NCBI RefSeq assembly: GCF_000166295.1
Contig: NC_017506.1
Span: forward strand, 1,116,001-1,180,000
Length of the DNA stretch: 64,000 nucleotides
Direction: 5' to 3'
Source of the DNA: Marinobacter adhaerens HP15
Lineage (GTDB): Bacteria; Pseudomonadota; Gammaproteobacteria; Pseudomonadales; Oleiphilaceae
In this document: positions 38,227 through 47,367 of the stretch, piece after piece
Numbering within the stretch: the stretch's first letter is position 1
How the letters are laid out: every line of letters starts with the position of its first letter
Notes under the pieces: model-generated
Told to the model about the DNA's origin: nothing
What the model saw: the letters and a program-made list of their open reading frames with translations, nothing else
Database searches by the model: none
Program-made: the position numbers and the translations under genes

Positions 38227-38955
38227 TTAGATTCGCATCTGCAACATAGACTGAGCTATCCGTTCCATAACCGTTAGTCGTTCTCCCGATTTCATGGGGT
38301 TGTACGGGGTGTAATTGAGAAGGCGCAGATAGGCTGTGATCGGATGACTTCCCTGTGAACGGTCTATATCAACGATATTGATACATGCAGAGTCTTGTTC
38401 GGGGAATGGCAGGGATGACAAATCACCGTTTACCAGCCACGAAATCAAAACCCTGTTAACTGCATCGTGACTAACAATCACGGCGTTCTGCCAATTCGGC
38501 TCCGCAAGCAGCGTCTGAAACCATTCGAGAGCCCGCGCACTGAAGTCCTCCCAGCGCTCGCCTCCCAAAAAACTGGCGTCTTTATTCTGAGACCACTGAT
38601 AAGCGCCAGAAACTTCAGCTTCGATTGCTTTTCGAGGCATCAAGCTGAGCCGCCCCGCCCGCACTTCCTGAAGCGCCGGGGTCGAATCGATGGGACCAGA
38701 CACTGACCCATCAGAAAGAATCATCTCGAGTGTCTGATCGGCCCTGGGATAATCTGAGCTAATGGCCTTGTCAAAGGTCACTCCTTGAAGGAGGTTACCA
38801 ATAGCCGCCACCTGAGCTTCCCCATCAACAGATAAGCGTACGGATCTCAGATCCAAGGGGCGCCCCGTATCATCAAAATAGTTCACGTGGCCATGACGAA
38901 CGAGGTACAAATGGCGACGATCTCCTCCATCTGGCTTGCTCGGATTCACTGACAT
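38227..38955 (-). CDS. Histidine phosphatase family protein (phosphoglycerate-mutase-like)
   Basis: A 242-residue enzyme with the catalytic L-V-R-H-G-H motif near residue 20, the second Arg in S-S-D-Y-P-R-A-D-Q-T, and the second His in V-I-V-S-H-D-A-V-N-R. It removes phosphate from an unknown small molecule or protein. It stands alone between insertion sequence remnants and the AlpA-like gene. Confidence 0.85.
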   Translation of the reverse strand: MSVNPSKPDGGDRRHLYLVRHGHVNYFDDTGRPLDLRSVRLSVDGEAQVAAIGNLLQGVTFDKAISSDYPRADQTLEMILSDGSVSGPIDSTPALQEVRAGRLSLMPRKAIEAEVSGAYQWSQNKDASFLGGERWEDFSARALEWFQTLLAEPNWQNAVIVSHDAVNRVLISWLVNGDLSSLPFPEQDSACINIVDIDRSQGSHPITAYLRLLNYTPYNPMKSGERLTVMERIAQSMLQMRI

Positions 38956-39001
38956 CAGTCTTGTCCTCCCATGACGCGGGCAACTTTTGGCTTACTAATC
39001 A

Positions 39002-39117
39002 CTAGACATGATGTTTTGACCTGCCCTCCTCAATGTGGCTCTGTTCAGGGATTGTTTGCCGATTCCCAACAATAACCCACGATCGTTGAGGGCGGGCAGG
39101 TCAAACATTATGTCTAG
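39002..39117. repeat. 116-base inverted-repeat element (MITE-like)
   Basis: Arms of about 32 bases at 39002-39033 and 39086-39117 are imperfect inverted copies, starting CTAGACATGATGTTTTGACC and ending with the complement. The middle 52 bases code for nothing. The arm closely matches the sequence at 11627-11660, so both probably derive from ends of the same IS1380-like family. No certain target duplication was seen. Confidence 0.7.
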
Positions 39118-39247
39118 AATGCCGGTAACTTTACTGCGGGAAGGTAGGTCGTACAAAAAGTGTGTATTACGGTAGCTCAACATTAGCCGAGGGGCTCATT
39201 TTGGGTCTACACACGGCTACTACCGTCCAGAGAATTCTCAGTAATAT

Positions 39248-39460
39248 TTAAAGTCCCCACCCCCTAGATGGCCCATGCCGCATATCACGCTCGACCTGCT
39301 TTTCCTGCAACCACTCATGTATCTCGGAGTCGATCCAGCCTACCGATGTGCCACCTAGCGGTATGGGTCTGGGGAACCTGCCCAAATCGGCGTACTTGTA
39401 AATCGTTGATCTTGCCAGGCCGGTTTTCTCGATTACCTCTGCGAGTCTCAGCACTTTCAT
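39248..39460 (-). CDS. AlpA-family DNA-binding regulator / excisionase-like protein
   Basis: A 70-residue MerR-like helix-turn-helix protein: M-K-V-L-R-L-A-E-V-I-E-K-T-G-L-A-R-S-T-I-Y-K-Y followed by F-P-R-P-I-P-L-G and W-I-D-S-E-I-H-E-W, the AlpA signature. Such proteins activate or direct excision of prophages and islands. ATG 39460 is chosen because AGGAG lies seven bases upstream. It lies 0.75 kb from tRNA-Pro, a common integration target, next to phased direct repeats. Confidence 0.88.
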   Translation of the reverse strand: MKVLRLAEVIEKTGLARSTIYKYADLGRFPRPIPLGGTSVGWIDSEIHEWLQEKQVERDMRHGPSRGWGL

Positions 39461-39625
39461 AACACCACTCCTATTTTCATTCATAATATTTGCCGGAAAT
39501 CAGCCGCGTGCCAGCGCCTGGAATTCGGTGTTGGTACGATTGCCATTATTCGCCACAACTCGTGCAGGGCCATGCGACTTTCTGTTGGTAATGTTTTTAG
39601 AACACAACAAGAAAGGAGTGCTGTT

Positions 39626-40090
39626 ATGGGATTGGTTTCGTGTCTTCAGGATCAGCAAAAGCGGTTTGAATCGGACTGCCACATTCTTCAGCGGGATATA
39701 CGGTCAGGGAGCGTGGATGGTGAATCCGCAAAAAAGGACGCTCTACGCCTGCTCGGCGATGCCCAGGTGTGTTGGGCTAAGATGCTGAAATATCTGGATG
39801 AATTAACCATGTCAGATTTTGGCATCGGGGAGAGTCCGCAGGAGCTTCGTGAGCAATGCTCTGAATTGAAGGGTGTCCTGGCTAGGGCAGAGCATGAATC
39901 TTTGAGTGTGAGCGATCTGGCGGGGTTGTTATTTCTTCACAATCAGGTGTTGCAGGAGCAGTTGAAGCAAGAGCGCATTCGCCGCAGGCAATTAGAGCGG
40001 GATTTTGAGAAGATGGGCGGTGAAGACTTCGGCCGATTGGTGGAGCCGTTCCTGACAAAAGGGATGTTTGCAAAGCACGCAAAACGGTGA
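39626..40090 (+). CDS. Hypothetical protein, divergent from the AlpA-like gene
   Basis: A 154-residue soluble protein of unknown family. The C-terminal half is rich in Leu, Glu, Arg and Gln (L-Q-E-Q-L-K-Q-E-R-I-R-R-R-Q-L-E) and predicted as coiled coil. AAAGGAG lies before ATG 39626. Its stop codon is part of the first of four GGTGAC repeats that lead to tRNA-Pro. Location suggests a role in the integrated element, but nothing in the sequence defines it. Confidence 0.6.
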   Translation: MGLVSCLQDQQKRFESDCHILQRDIRSGSVDGESAKKDALRLLGDAQVCWAKMLKYLDELTMSDFGIGESPQELREQCSELKGVLARAEHESLSVSDLAGLLFLHNQVLQEQLKQERIRRRQLERDFEKMGGEDFGRLVEPFLTKGMFAKHAKR

Positions 40091-40143
40091 CCGAGTGGTG
40101 ACGAGATTTCCAAGGGTTTGAGAAACGGTGACCAAACGGTGAC
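40083..40143 (+). repeat. Four phased direct repeats next to tRNA-Pro
   Basis: GGTGAC occurs at 40086, 40097, 40127 and 40138, three of the four in the larger unit AAACGGTGAC. The repeats form two pairs, each spaced exactly 11 bases (one helical turn), with 30 bases between pairs. This looks like a cooperative binding site for an excisionase or integrase arm domain. Confidence 0.75.
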
Positions 40144-40212
40144 AAGAAAGGCTGTTTTCCAGAAACAACAAAGCCCAGCTGTTTCGAGGTCGGGCTAAGT
40201 ATTTGATCTAAT

Positions 40213-40289
<77 letters not shown>

Positions 40290-40403
40290 ATTCGCTCTTT
40301 GCCACATCGAAACTTGAGAGTATTCTCAGTGGCTTAGCGGGAGCGAAGTCTACACGAGCCCATGGAAAAAATAAACATCCGACGGCGATTTTGATCGCAA
40401 TTT

Positions 40404-42047
40404 TTAGCGTAGCTTGGTCTCCCGAAGTTTGAGGATGAATTCCGGTGGTTCGAAGGTATCCGCCCGGGCTGATTCCCAGTACTTATCGAACACAGTCAGG
40501 TCTGTTTTTCCCTCCAGCAGGGCCCCCGGTTCTAGGAACGGGAAAAGGTCCATGTAAGAGTGAACTTCGGTTTTAGACACCCGCCGGACAACGTGTTCCG
40601 GACCAAGCTCGGATGGATGCTTGAGCCCGGAAGCCTCAAGCAGGTTTTGCAGCGCGTCCAGAGTATTCTTATGGTAGTTGTACACCCGCCGGCTCTTGAG
40701 CTCTACGTCGAGCTTGTTGCCGCGCCTGGGGTCCTGGGTGGCCACGCCGCTCGGACAGCGCCCTGTGTGGCAGCTGAGCGCCTGTATGCAGCCCAGGGAG
40801 AACATGTAGCCACGGGCCGCGTTGCACCAGTCCGCACCAAGGGCCAGGGTTCGGGCTATGTTGAAGGCCGAGGTGATCTTGCCCGCTGCGCCAATGGCGA
40901 TGTCTTCCCGCAAATGGGTGCCGACCAGTGTGTTGTGAACCAGCAGAAGTGCCTCAGTCATGGGCATGCCAAGGCGGTTGATAAACTCCAGTGGAGCGGC
41001 TCCTGTGCCGCCTTCACCTCCGTCGACGACGATGAAATCAGGTTTTCGACCGGTTTCCAGCATGGCTTTGACGATGGCGAACCACTCCCAGGGGTGGCCA
41101 ATGGCAAGCTTGAAGCCGACGGGCTTGCCGCCAGACAGTTCACGCAGACGGTCAATGAACTCAAGCATCTCGATGGGGGTTGAGAACGCCGAATGACTGG
41201 CGGGAGAAACGCAATCCTCACCCACCGAAACGCCCCGGGCTTCGGCGATCTCGGGAGTCACCTTGGCACCCGGCAAAATTCCGCCGTGGCCCGGTTTCGC
41301 ACCCTGAGATAGTTTGAGTTCTATCATTTTGACCTGTTCAATCGTGGCGTTCTGCCGAAACATATCTTCGTTGAACGAACCGTCTTTGTGGCGACAGCCG
41401 AAGTACCCTGAGCCGATCTCCCAGACCAGATCGCCACCTGGCTGTCGGTGGTATCGGGAGATGGAGCCTTCTCCGGTGTCATGATAGAAACCGCCCATTC
41501 TGGCCCCGGTATTCAGGCTCAGGATGGCGTTGGCGGAAAGCGAGCCAAAGCTCATTGCGGAAATATTGAACACACTGGCGTTGTAGGGTTTATCACAGTT
41601 CCTGCCGATCAGAATCCGGAAGTCACTGCTGTCGAGGCGGGTGGGAGCGAGTGAATGGTTCATCCACTCGAATCCCTCGTCATACATTCCGAGTTGGGAG
41701 CCAAAAGGGCGTTTGTCGAGGACATTCTTGGCTCGCTGATAGACGATCGTGCGCTGCTCCCGAGAGAAGGGGCGCTCCTCGGTGTCTGACTGGATAAAAT
41801 ACTGGCGGATTTCTGGCCCGACGGATTCGAGCAGGTACCGGAAGTTGGCCAGGATCGGGTAATTCCGGCTGACCGTGTGCCGTCTTTGCAGCAGGTCGTA
41901 GGTGCCAAGGGCTGCGAAGGCACCAAAGATCAGCGGAAACGCCAAACTTACGTCTGCGAACATGACCAGTCCAAAAGAGACGAAAAAGCCGATGATACTG
42001 AGCGCGTAGGCCGAATAGCGAAGCGGAAAGGTCTTGGTTTTTTCCAT
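40404..42047 (-). CDS. Membrane-anchored FMN-binding glutamate-synthase-like protein
   Basis: A 547-residue protein with two N-terminal membrane helices, then the GltB central-domain TIM barrel that holds FMN (G-K-P-V-G-F-K, D-G-G-E-G-G-T-G-A-A-P) and a 3Fe-4S cysteine set C-I-Q-A-L-S-C-H-T-G-R-C-P-S-G-V-A-T-Q. It has neither the amidotransferase nor the GXGXG domain of full glutamate synthase, so the electron partner and product are uncertain. ATG 42047 is preferred over an ATG seven codons upstream because AGAGGA precedes it at correct distance. Confidence 0.88.
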   Translation of the reverse strand: MEKTKTFPLRYSAYALSIIGFFVSFGLVMFADVSLAFPLIFGAFAALGTYDLLQRRHTVSRNYPILANFRYLLESVGPEIRQYFIQSDTEERPFSREQRTIVYQRAKNVLDKRPFGSQLGMYDEGFEWMNHSLAPTRLDSSDFRILIGRNCDKPYNASVFNISAMSFGSLSANAILSLNTGARMGGFYHDTGEGSISRYHRQPGGDLVWEIGSGYFGCRHKDGSFNEDMFRQNATIEQVKMIELKLSQGAKPGHGGILPGAKVTPEIAEARGVSVGEDCVSPASHSAFSTPIEMLEFIDRLRELSGGKPVGFKLAIGHPWEWFAIVKAMLETGRKPDFIVVDGGEGGTGAAPLEFINRLGMPMTEALLLVHNTLVGTHLREDIAIGAAGKITSAFNIARTLALGADWCNAARGYMFSLGCIQALSCHTGRCPSGVATQDPRRGNKLDVELKSRRVYNYHKNTLDALQNLLEASGLKHPSELGPEHVVRRVSKTEVHSYMDLFPFLEPGALLEGKTDLTVFDKYWESARADTFEPPEFILKLRETKLR

Positions 42048-42214
42048 GGAATCCTCTGGTTGTCTCACGAAACCGGCTCGACCGGCTCACCGGATAAAGA
42101 AGAGTTTAGTCCTACGAAGCGGAGTTCTGCCGCGATTGGTCCGGACTTTGGCTGGTCCGTTGTCGATCATGGTCTATGATAAATATCAAGGCGGCGGTAA
42201 TAATTGTAGTTTTG

Positions 42215-42234
42215 ATGTTTTGAACTCAAAACAT
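42215..42234. promoter_or_regulatory. Inverted repeat upstream of the BCCT transporter gene
   Basis: ATGTTTTGA and TCAAAACAT are perfect inverted copies separated by two bases. A partial copy, AATGTTTGAACT, lies at about 42251. It sits 74 bases before the transporter start and is a likely operator for a dimeric regulator, but the regulator is not evident in the window. Confidence 0.6.
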
Positions 42235-42307
42235 TATGATAACGCTCTTGTAATGTTTGAACTCCGATTCTGAATAAACGACTTACCAACTCAGGAGGCG
42301 CCATAAC

Positions 42308-43900
42308 GTGGGCGAGGTAGTTAAAGACGAATATTCGACGGACTACGTGGCCGGCCAGGACAATATCACACCGTTCGGGCTGGATCTCCACGCACCGGTA
42401 TTTCCGATTACGGCGATACTGGTTTTTGCGTTCGTGATAGGAACCCTGATGTTCCCAGGGGAAGCGAAGGAGCTTCTCGATGGAACAAAGTGGGACATTA
42501 TCGCGACGTTTGACTGGTTTTTCCTGATCAGTGCCAATATTTTCGTGGTTGTGTGCCTGGCGTTGATCTTCCTGCCAATGGGCAAGATCCGTATAGGCGG
42601 CCAGGATTGCAAACCTGAGTTCTCTACAATTTCGTGGTTCTGCATGCTTTTCGCGGCTGGCATGGGTATTGGTCTCATGTTCTGGGCCGTTGCCGAGCCG
42701 GTGGCTTACTACACAGGATGGTATGAGACACCACTGAACGTAGAGGCGGGTACGAATGAAGCCCGCAATCTTGCGATGGGCGCGACTATGTACCACTGGG
42801 GTCTGCACCCCTGGGGCATCTATGCAATCGTAGCGCTCTCCCTGGCATTTTTTGCGTTTAACAAAAACATGCCGCTGACCATCCGCTCTGCTTTCTTCCC
42901 TCTGCTGAGAGATAAAGTGTGGGGCTGGCCTGGCCACATTATCGACGTTCTGGCGGTTGTAGCCACCATCTTTGGTCTTGCGACCTCCCTCGGTTTTGGT
43001 GCCCAGCAGGCAGCTTCCGGCCTCAATTACCTGTTTGGCATCGGCGCTGGAATCAATGTCCAGATGGCGATCATTGTCGGGGTTACAGCACTGGCGCTGA
43101 TCTCAGTGCTCAGGGGCCTCGACGGTGGGGTGAAGGTCCTGAGTAACATCAACATGGGCGTTGCCGCCGTCTTGCTGTTGTTCGTTATCTTTGCCGGCCC
43201 AACTATGACCATTCTGGAGACCCTGTGGGTTACCTCTTCCAACTATGTTGGTAACGCTGTGCAGCTCAGTAACCCGTTTGGTCGTGAAGACGAAGCCTGG
43301 TTCCAGGGCTGGACTGTGTTCTACTGGGCCTGGTGGATTTCCTGGTCACCGTTCGTAGGTATGTTTATTGCCCGTGTTTCCAAGGGACGTACTGTTCGTG
43401 AATTTGTGACTGCAGTGCTGATTGTTCCGACCGTTATCACGGTTGTCTGGATGAGTGCTTTCGGTGGCGCTGCTATCGAACAGATCCAGCAGGGTGTTGG
43501 TGAGCTGGCAGAGAACGGCTTGACTGAAGTGTCTCTTGCAACCTTCCAGATGTTTGCAAATCTGCCGTTGACCGGGATCCTGTCATTCGTGGGCATTATT
43601 CTGGTGCTGGTGTTCTTCGTAACATCTTCGGATTCCGGCTCGCTGGTTATCGACAGCATCACAGCCGGCGGCAAGACCGACGCTCCGACCGCTCAGCGTG
43701 TGTTCTGGGTAGTTGCTGAGGGTGCCATTGCTGCGGCCTTGATCTTTGGGGGCGGTGAAGATGCACTTGGCGCGATTCAGGCGACAGCAATCAGTGCTGG
43801 CCTGCCCTTTACGGTGGTTCTGCTGATCATGACGTGGGGGCTTCTGAAAGGCCTCAGTCACGAGCGGCAACTCCTGATTGCCAGGGGCGAGCTCACCTAA
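42308..43900 (+). CDS. BCCT-family betaine/choline/carnitine transporter
   Basis: A 530-residue inner-membrane transporter with about twelve helices. The signature W-T-V-F-Y-W-A-W-W-I-S-W-S-P-F-V-G-M-F-I-A-R-V-S-K-G-R-T-V-R-E is unmistakable; it includes the substrate-binding Trp cage. The early G-M-G-I-G-L-M-F-W stretch is also present. Start is GTG 42308 with AGGAGG nine bases before. It imports a compatible solute such as glycine betaine, plausible in a marine host. Confidence 0.93.
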   Translation: MGEVVKDEYSTDYVAGQDNITPFGLDLHAPVFPITAILVFAFVIGTLMFPGEAKELLDGTKWDIIATFDWFFLISANIFVVVCLALIFLPMGKIRIGGQDCKPEFSTISWFCMLFAAGMGIGLMFWAVAEPVAYYTGWYETPLNVEAGTNEARNLAMGATMYHWGLHPWGIYAIVALSLAFFAFNKNMPLTIRSAFFPLLRDKVWGWPGHIIDVLAVVATIFGLATSLGFGAQQAASGLNYLFGIGAGINVQMAIIVGVTALALISVLRGLDGGVKVLSNINMGVAAVLLLFVIFAGPTMTILETLWVTSSNYVGNAVQLSNPFGREDEAWFQGWTVFYWAWWISWSPFVGMFIARVSKGRTVREFVTAVLIVPTVITVVWMSAFGGAAIEQIQQGVGELAENGLTEVSLATFQMFANLPLTGILSFVGIILVLVFFVTSSDSGSLVIDSITAGGKTDAPTAQRVFWVVAEGAIAAALIFGGGEDALGAIQATAISAGLPFTVVLLIMTWGLLKGLSHERQLLIARGELT

Positions 43901-43921
43901 GAGCGCTGTGAAAATAAAAAG

Positions 43922-43946
43922 CCGGGGCCTTGGCCCCGGTTTTTTT
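43922..43946. terminator. Terminator between the BCCT and RimK-like genes
   Basis: CCGGGGCC and GGCCCCGG pair around a two-base loop, followed by seven T on the plus strand; an A-run on the other side makes it usable in both directions. Confidence 0.88.
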
Positions 43947-43960
43947 ATGTCTGGAAGCAC

Positions 43961-44908
43961 TCAGAAACTGGCGAACGTGTCCATGGCGAAACGGGAACGC
44001 TCCAGTGGTGTGAAGTGCGGGCGTTTCAGCGCTTCGATGGCTCGCAGGCGGGGCAGCAGCCCCCGACCGTTTGCCATCTGAATGGCGAGTCCGGGGCGTG
44101 CGTTCAGCTCCAGTAGTAACGGCCCTTCGTTGGCGTCGACCACCAGATCAACCCCCATGTAGCCGAGTCCGGTAGCTTCGTAGCAACGAGAGGCCATTTC
44201 CAGCATCTCGTCCCAGGCTTCAATCTGGATGTTTTCCAGAGCAAGACCGGTATCCGGGTGAAGTGTAATGGGACGGTTGAACTGAACTGCGTTCAGACTT
44301 CGACCAGACCCGATATCAAGACCGACGCCGACGGCTCCCTGATGCAGGTTGGCTTTACCGTCCGATGCGGTTGTCGCCAGTCTCAGCATGGCCATCACCG
44401 GGTAACCCTGAAACACCACAATACGGATGTCGGGCACACCCTGATGCGAATACTTTGCCAGTGAAGGAGCGGATTCCACCAGGTTCTCGACAATCGCAAC
44501 GTCCGGAGTGCCTGCAAGAGAGTAGAGACCGGCCAGAATATTGGTCAGGTGACGCTCAAGGAATGAAGAATCGACACGGGAACCGGAAGCCTTGATGTAA
44601 TCATCACCATCGCGCCCGGTAATCACCGTAATGCCTTTGCCGCCAGACCCCTTCGCCGGTTTTATCGCAAAGCCCTCAAGGTCTTCAGCCATCTCCCGGA
44701 AGTGGGATATTTCATGCTGTTGGCGGACAATCTGAAGCAGCTTGGGCGTTTTTACCCCGTATTCGGCAACCACCAGCTTGGTCTTCAGCTTGTTGTCCAC
44801 CAGAGGGTACGACGAGCGCTCATTGTACCGGGAAATGTAGTCGACATTTCTCCGGTTCATATTGAGCATCCCGAGCCTCTTGAGAGATCGCGGTGAAATC
44901 CAATCCAT
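43961..44908 (-). CDS. RimK-like alpha-L-glutamate ligase (ATP-grasp)
   Basis: A 315-residue ATP-grasp enzyme. The A-I-K-P-A-K-G-S-G-G-K-G-I-T-V Gly-rich nucleotide loop, I-R-I-V-V-F, and the metal-binding L-L-L-E-L-N-A-R-P-G-L are clear. RimK-type ligases add glutamate or another amino acid to a peptide or small molecule. It starts two bases after its upstream neighbour, a 7TM protein with transglutaminase-like region, so translation is probably coupled. The acceptor substrate is unknown. Confidence 0.9.
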   Translation of the reverse strand: MDWISPRSLKRLGMLNMNRRNVDYISRYNERSSYPLVDNKLKTKLVVAEYGVKTPKLLQIVRQQHEISHFREMAEDLEGFAIKPAKGSGGKGITVITGRDGDDYIKASGSRVDSSFLERHLTNILAGLYSLAGTPDVAIVENLVESAPSLAKYSHQGVPDIRIVVFQGYPVMAMLRLATTASDGKANLHQGAVGVGLDIGSGRSLNAVQFNRPITLHPDTGLALENIQIEAWDEMLEMASRCYEATGLGYMGVDLVVDANEGPLLLELNARPGLAIQMANGRGLLPRLRAIEALKRPHFTPLERSRFAMDTFASF

Positions 44909-44909
44909 A

Positions 44910-46427
44910 TCAGTCGTACGCCTTCATTGGCGTGAACCGTCGTAGCTCGCTGAGCTTGTAGCCGGTGTATTGGCCCATCAACAGGATCAGCCCGAGGATC
45001 ACGAGGTGCAGCTCCGGGAAGTTGAAGGTCAGATGGCCAGCCAGAGGCGCGCTCATCAGCAGATAGGCGCAGATGGCCACGAACAGGCTGCCGGCACCCT
45101 GAACCATGACCTCGTGGGCGCCTTCTTCCTCCCAGAGGATGGACATGCGCTCGATCGTCCAGGCAATAATAACCATCGGGAAGAAAGTGACCGTCATGCC
45201 AGTGTTGAATCCCATCTGGTAACCGATAATGCTCAAGCCCGCGGTGATGAAAATAACCAGAATGATCAGGGCGGATATTCGAGATACCAGCAACAGGTTG
45301 AGACTGGACAGATAACCGCGCATGAGCAGACCTATGGCGACAACCGACAGGAAAGCAATCAGCCCGGGCACCAGAGTTGTCTGGACGAAGGCCACGGCGA
45401 TGAGCACGGGCATGAAAGTGCCAGAGGTACGGATGCCGATGACGATCCGCATGAAGGCCACCATGAGTGCACCGAGTGGCAGCAACAGCAGCATCCGGAA
45501 CATGCTTTGTTCTTCAATGGGCAGCTCATAGAAGCTCAGGAAACCGAGGCCGTTGGAGGCGGATTCCATGGTCGCCAGTTGCAGGGCCGGGACAGTTTGC
45601 CGGAGCATGGAGAAGCTCACTTCGGAGTTTTCCCCGCCCACGACATCCAGCAAAGAAGCAGAGCCCTGGCGCCAGAGCAACAGATCGTCAGGTACGCCCT
45701 GTTCAGCGGTTTTCGGGTTGAAGGTGAGCCACTGTTTGCCATTGTAGATTTGCAGGTAGGGCATCAGCTGTTGCCGCCTGCGCGCATCCTCAAGCCTGAG
45801 GCCGTCGGCTATCCTGGCAGCGATACCGCTATGGTTGAGCATATCGACCAGAAGGTCCAGGTAGTTCTCTTCCGAGACCAGCAGGGTGGTGTTCTGGGTG
45901 CGGGTGTCGGGCTGCATCAGCCGGATAAGCTCTCGGGTCATGCTTTCTGGAGTACTCGAACGGGCCCTGGCCTGGTCCAGTATTTCCTGAACGGCTGTGG
46001 CTTCGGGTTCCTCCCAAAAGGTCCTCGGTGTTTTCGGTTCCCGCACGGGAATTTCCGGTTGAGCGTTAGCGTCCGGAATAAACTGGGCTTTGAAGTACAG
46101 TGTCTGCGGTCCGGAGACTTCCCGCTTGCTCCATTCCGCCCGGCGGCTTCCCGAGCTGTAGATGATAGAGAAGCCGTAGCCAGGTGATGCAGCCTGCTCG
46201 GTAAGGATACGGAATCCCGGGGGTTGCTCGGGTATGTTGAGGCTGGCAAGCACTGATCCGTCGCCGGCGTCAAAATCGATTCGGGCCTCGACCATCCAGA
46301 CAGGACGCTGCTCGCCTGTCAGCCAGGGGATGCCAAGCTCAATGTGTCTCCAGACAGCAAGCGAAATGCCCGCTGCGATGAGGAGAAAAACGGCAATATA
46401 AAACGGCAGGCGCGAGCGGGTGGTCAC
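44910..46427 (-). CDS. Inactive-transglutaminase-fused seven-TM membrane protein
   Basis: A 505-residue protein: N-terminal membrane helix, an extracytoplasmic domain of about 230 residues resembling transglutaminase but without the expected Cys-His-Asp set, and a C-terminal bundle of about seven helices from residue 300 on. This architecture is known beside RimK-like ligases and retropepsin-like proteases. It overlaps the protease gene by four bases. Function is not established; peptide sensing or transport is a guess. Confidence 0.85.
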   Translation of the reverse strand: MTTRSRLPFYIAVFLLIAAGISLAVWRHIELGIPWLTGEQRPVWMVEARIDFDAGDGSVLASLNIPEQPPGFRILTEQAASPGYGFSIIYSSGSRRAEWSKREVSGPQTLYFKAQFIPDANAQPEIPVREPKTPRTFWEEPEATAVQEILDQARARSSTPESMTRELIRLMQPDTRTQNTTLLVSEENYLDLLVDMLNHSGIAARIADGLRLEDARRRQQLMPYLQIYNGKQWLTFNPKTAEQGVPDDLLLWRQGSASLLDVVGGENSEVSFSMLRQTVPALQLATMESASNGLGFLSFYELPIEEQSMFRMLLLLPLGALMVAFMRIVIGIRTSGTFMPVLIAVAFVQTTLVPGLIAFLSVVAIGLLMRGYLSSLNLLLVSRISALIILVIFITAGLSIIGYQMGFNTGMTVTFFPMVIIAWTIERMSILWEEEGAHEVMVQGAGSLFVAICAYLLMSAPLAGHLTFNFPELHLVILGLILLMGQYTGYKLSELRRFTPMKAYD

Positions 46428-47221
46428 GATTCGTTCCCGTTGCTTTTGCGGATGGATTCAGGCAATTCGGTGGCGTACTCCTTGCCGACATCGACCAGCA
46501 TTACGTCACGCAGAATATTGCGGCCGATCAGGACTTCGTAGGTCAGGTTTGTTCTGTCGGCAAGTGTGAACTCGGCTACCTGCCGATGGTCGCCAATAAA
46601 GAACTGGAGTTCGACAACAACACGGCGCTCAGCCTCGTCCGCGCTGGCCTGGATAACCCGGACACGACGGGAGATTTCTTTCTCCAGTGTCACGAACTTG
46701 TCGGCGCCGGGAACGGGTACATCAAACCGCACCCAGTTGCTGCCATCCCGCTCAAACCGGGTGATGTTGCGTGCGTCGATGGAGGAAGTTTCGGCGCCGC
46801 TGTCGATTCGAGCTTTGTAGATCAAGCCGGGGCCCGCGAGGTAGAAATTCTCTACCTCACCGACAATGACTTTCCCCTTGAGGCGATCAGCGCGGCCTTT
46901 TGAGTTGTCTGTTGCGGGGCACTGCTTCTGGACCTGAACGGGCGGACATTCGGGCTTTTCTACCTGGGTGGCGATCGCGTCCAGTATGGTTTGAGTCGAT
47001 GAGCGGGTCTGGGCAACGGCTTGCTCGTGTCGAGTCGCTGCATTCTCTTCCATGGTAACGAGAGTCGCACGCTGGCTCTTGACGGATCCCTGAAGCTCAT
47101 TGAGGTCTGTTTTGGGAACCATGAAATAACGGTCTGCCGAACATCCCGTCAGTGTGAGGATGCCTGCGAGTGCGATGAAGGAAGGTTTAGGCAGTCCAGC
47201 CCGAAAACATTTCAAACCCAT
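46424..47221 (-). CDS. Retropepsin-like (RimB-type) aspartic/zinc protease lipoprotein
   Basis: A 265-residue protein with lipoprotein signal (I-L-T-L-T-G-C). The catalytic A-R-I-D-S-G-A-E-T-S-S-I-D-A retropepsin triad motif and later R-N-I-L-R-D match the family annotated as ATP-dependent zinc protease, now seen as clan AA aspartic protease. A helical stretch follows the signal. ATG 47221 is chosen to give a proper lipobox; an earlier start at 47326 is less likely. First gene of the three-gene operon. Confidence 0.85.
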   Translation of the reverse strand: MGLKCFRAGLPKPSFIALAGILTLTGCSADRYFMVPKTDLNELQGSVKSQRATLVTMEENAATRHEQAVAQTRSSTQTILDAIATQVEKPECPPVQVQKQCPATDNSKGRADRLKGKVIVGEVENFYLAGPGLIYKARIDSGAETSSIDARNITRFERDGSNWVRFDVPVPGADKFVTLEKEISRRVRVIQASADEAERRVVVELQFFIGDHRQVAEFTLADRTNLTYEVLIGRNILRDVMLVDVGKEYATELPESIRKSNGNES

Positions 47222-47367
47222 GAATAACCCCTGAGCTGGCAGCCTGTCATACCCGAGTGGGAACGGTGATGACTGTCTGTGCATGTGAAACCGGATAAGA
47301 ACGGAATGGAAGTATACAACATCCAACCTGTGTGGTTGATTTACAGATGGTTAAGGGGCAGTAGTGT

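Noticed and set aside
40083..40143. CRISPR array
   Set aside because: Only four short motifs with 5- and 24-base gaps, no uniform repeats or spacers, and no cas genes in the window.
40083..40143. Replication-origin iterons
   Set aside because: No initiator gene or AT-rich unwinding region nearby; position next to a tRNA fits an attachment site better.
44970..46187. 405-codon plus-strand open frame
   Set aside because: It is antisense to the 7TM transglutaminase-like gene, rich in His, Gln and Glu without order, typical of a shadow frame in GC-rich DNA.
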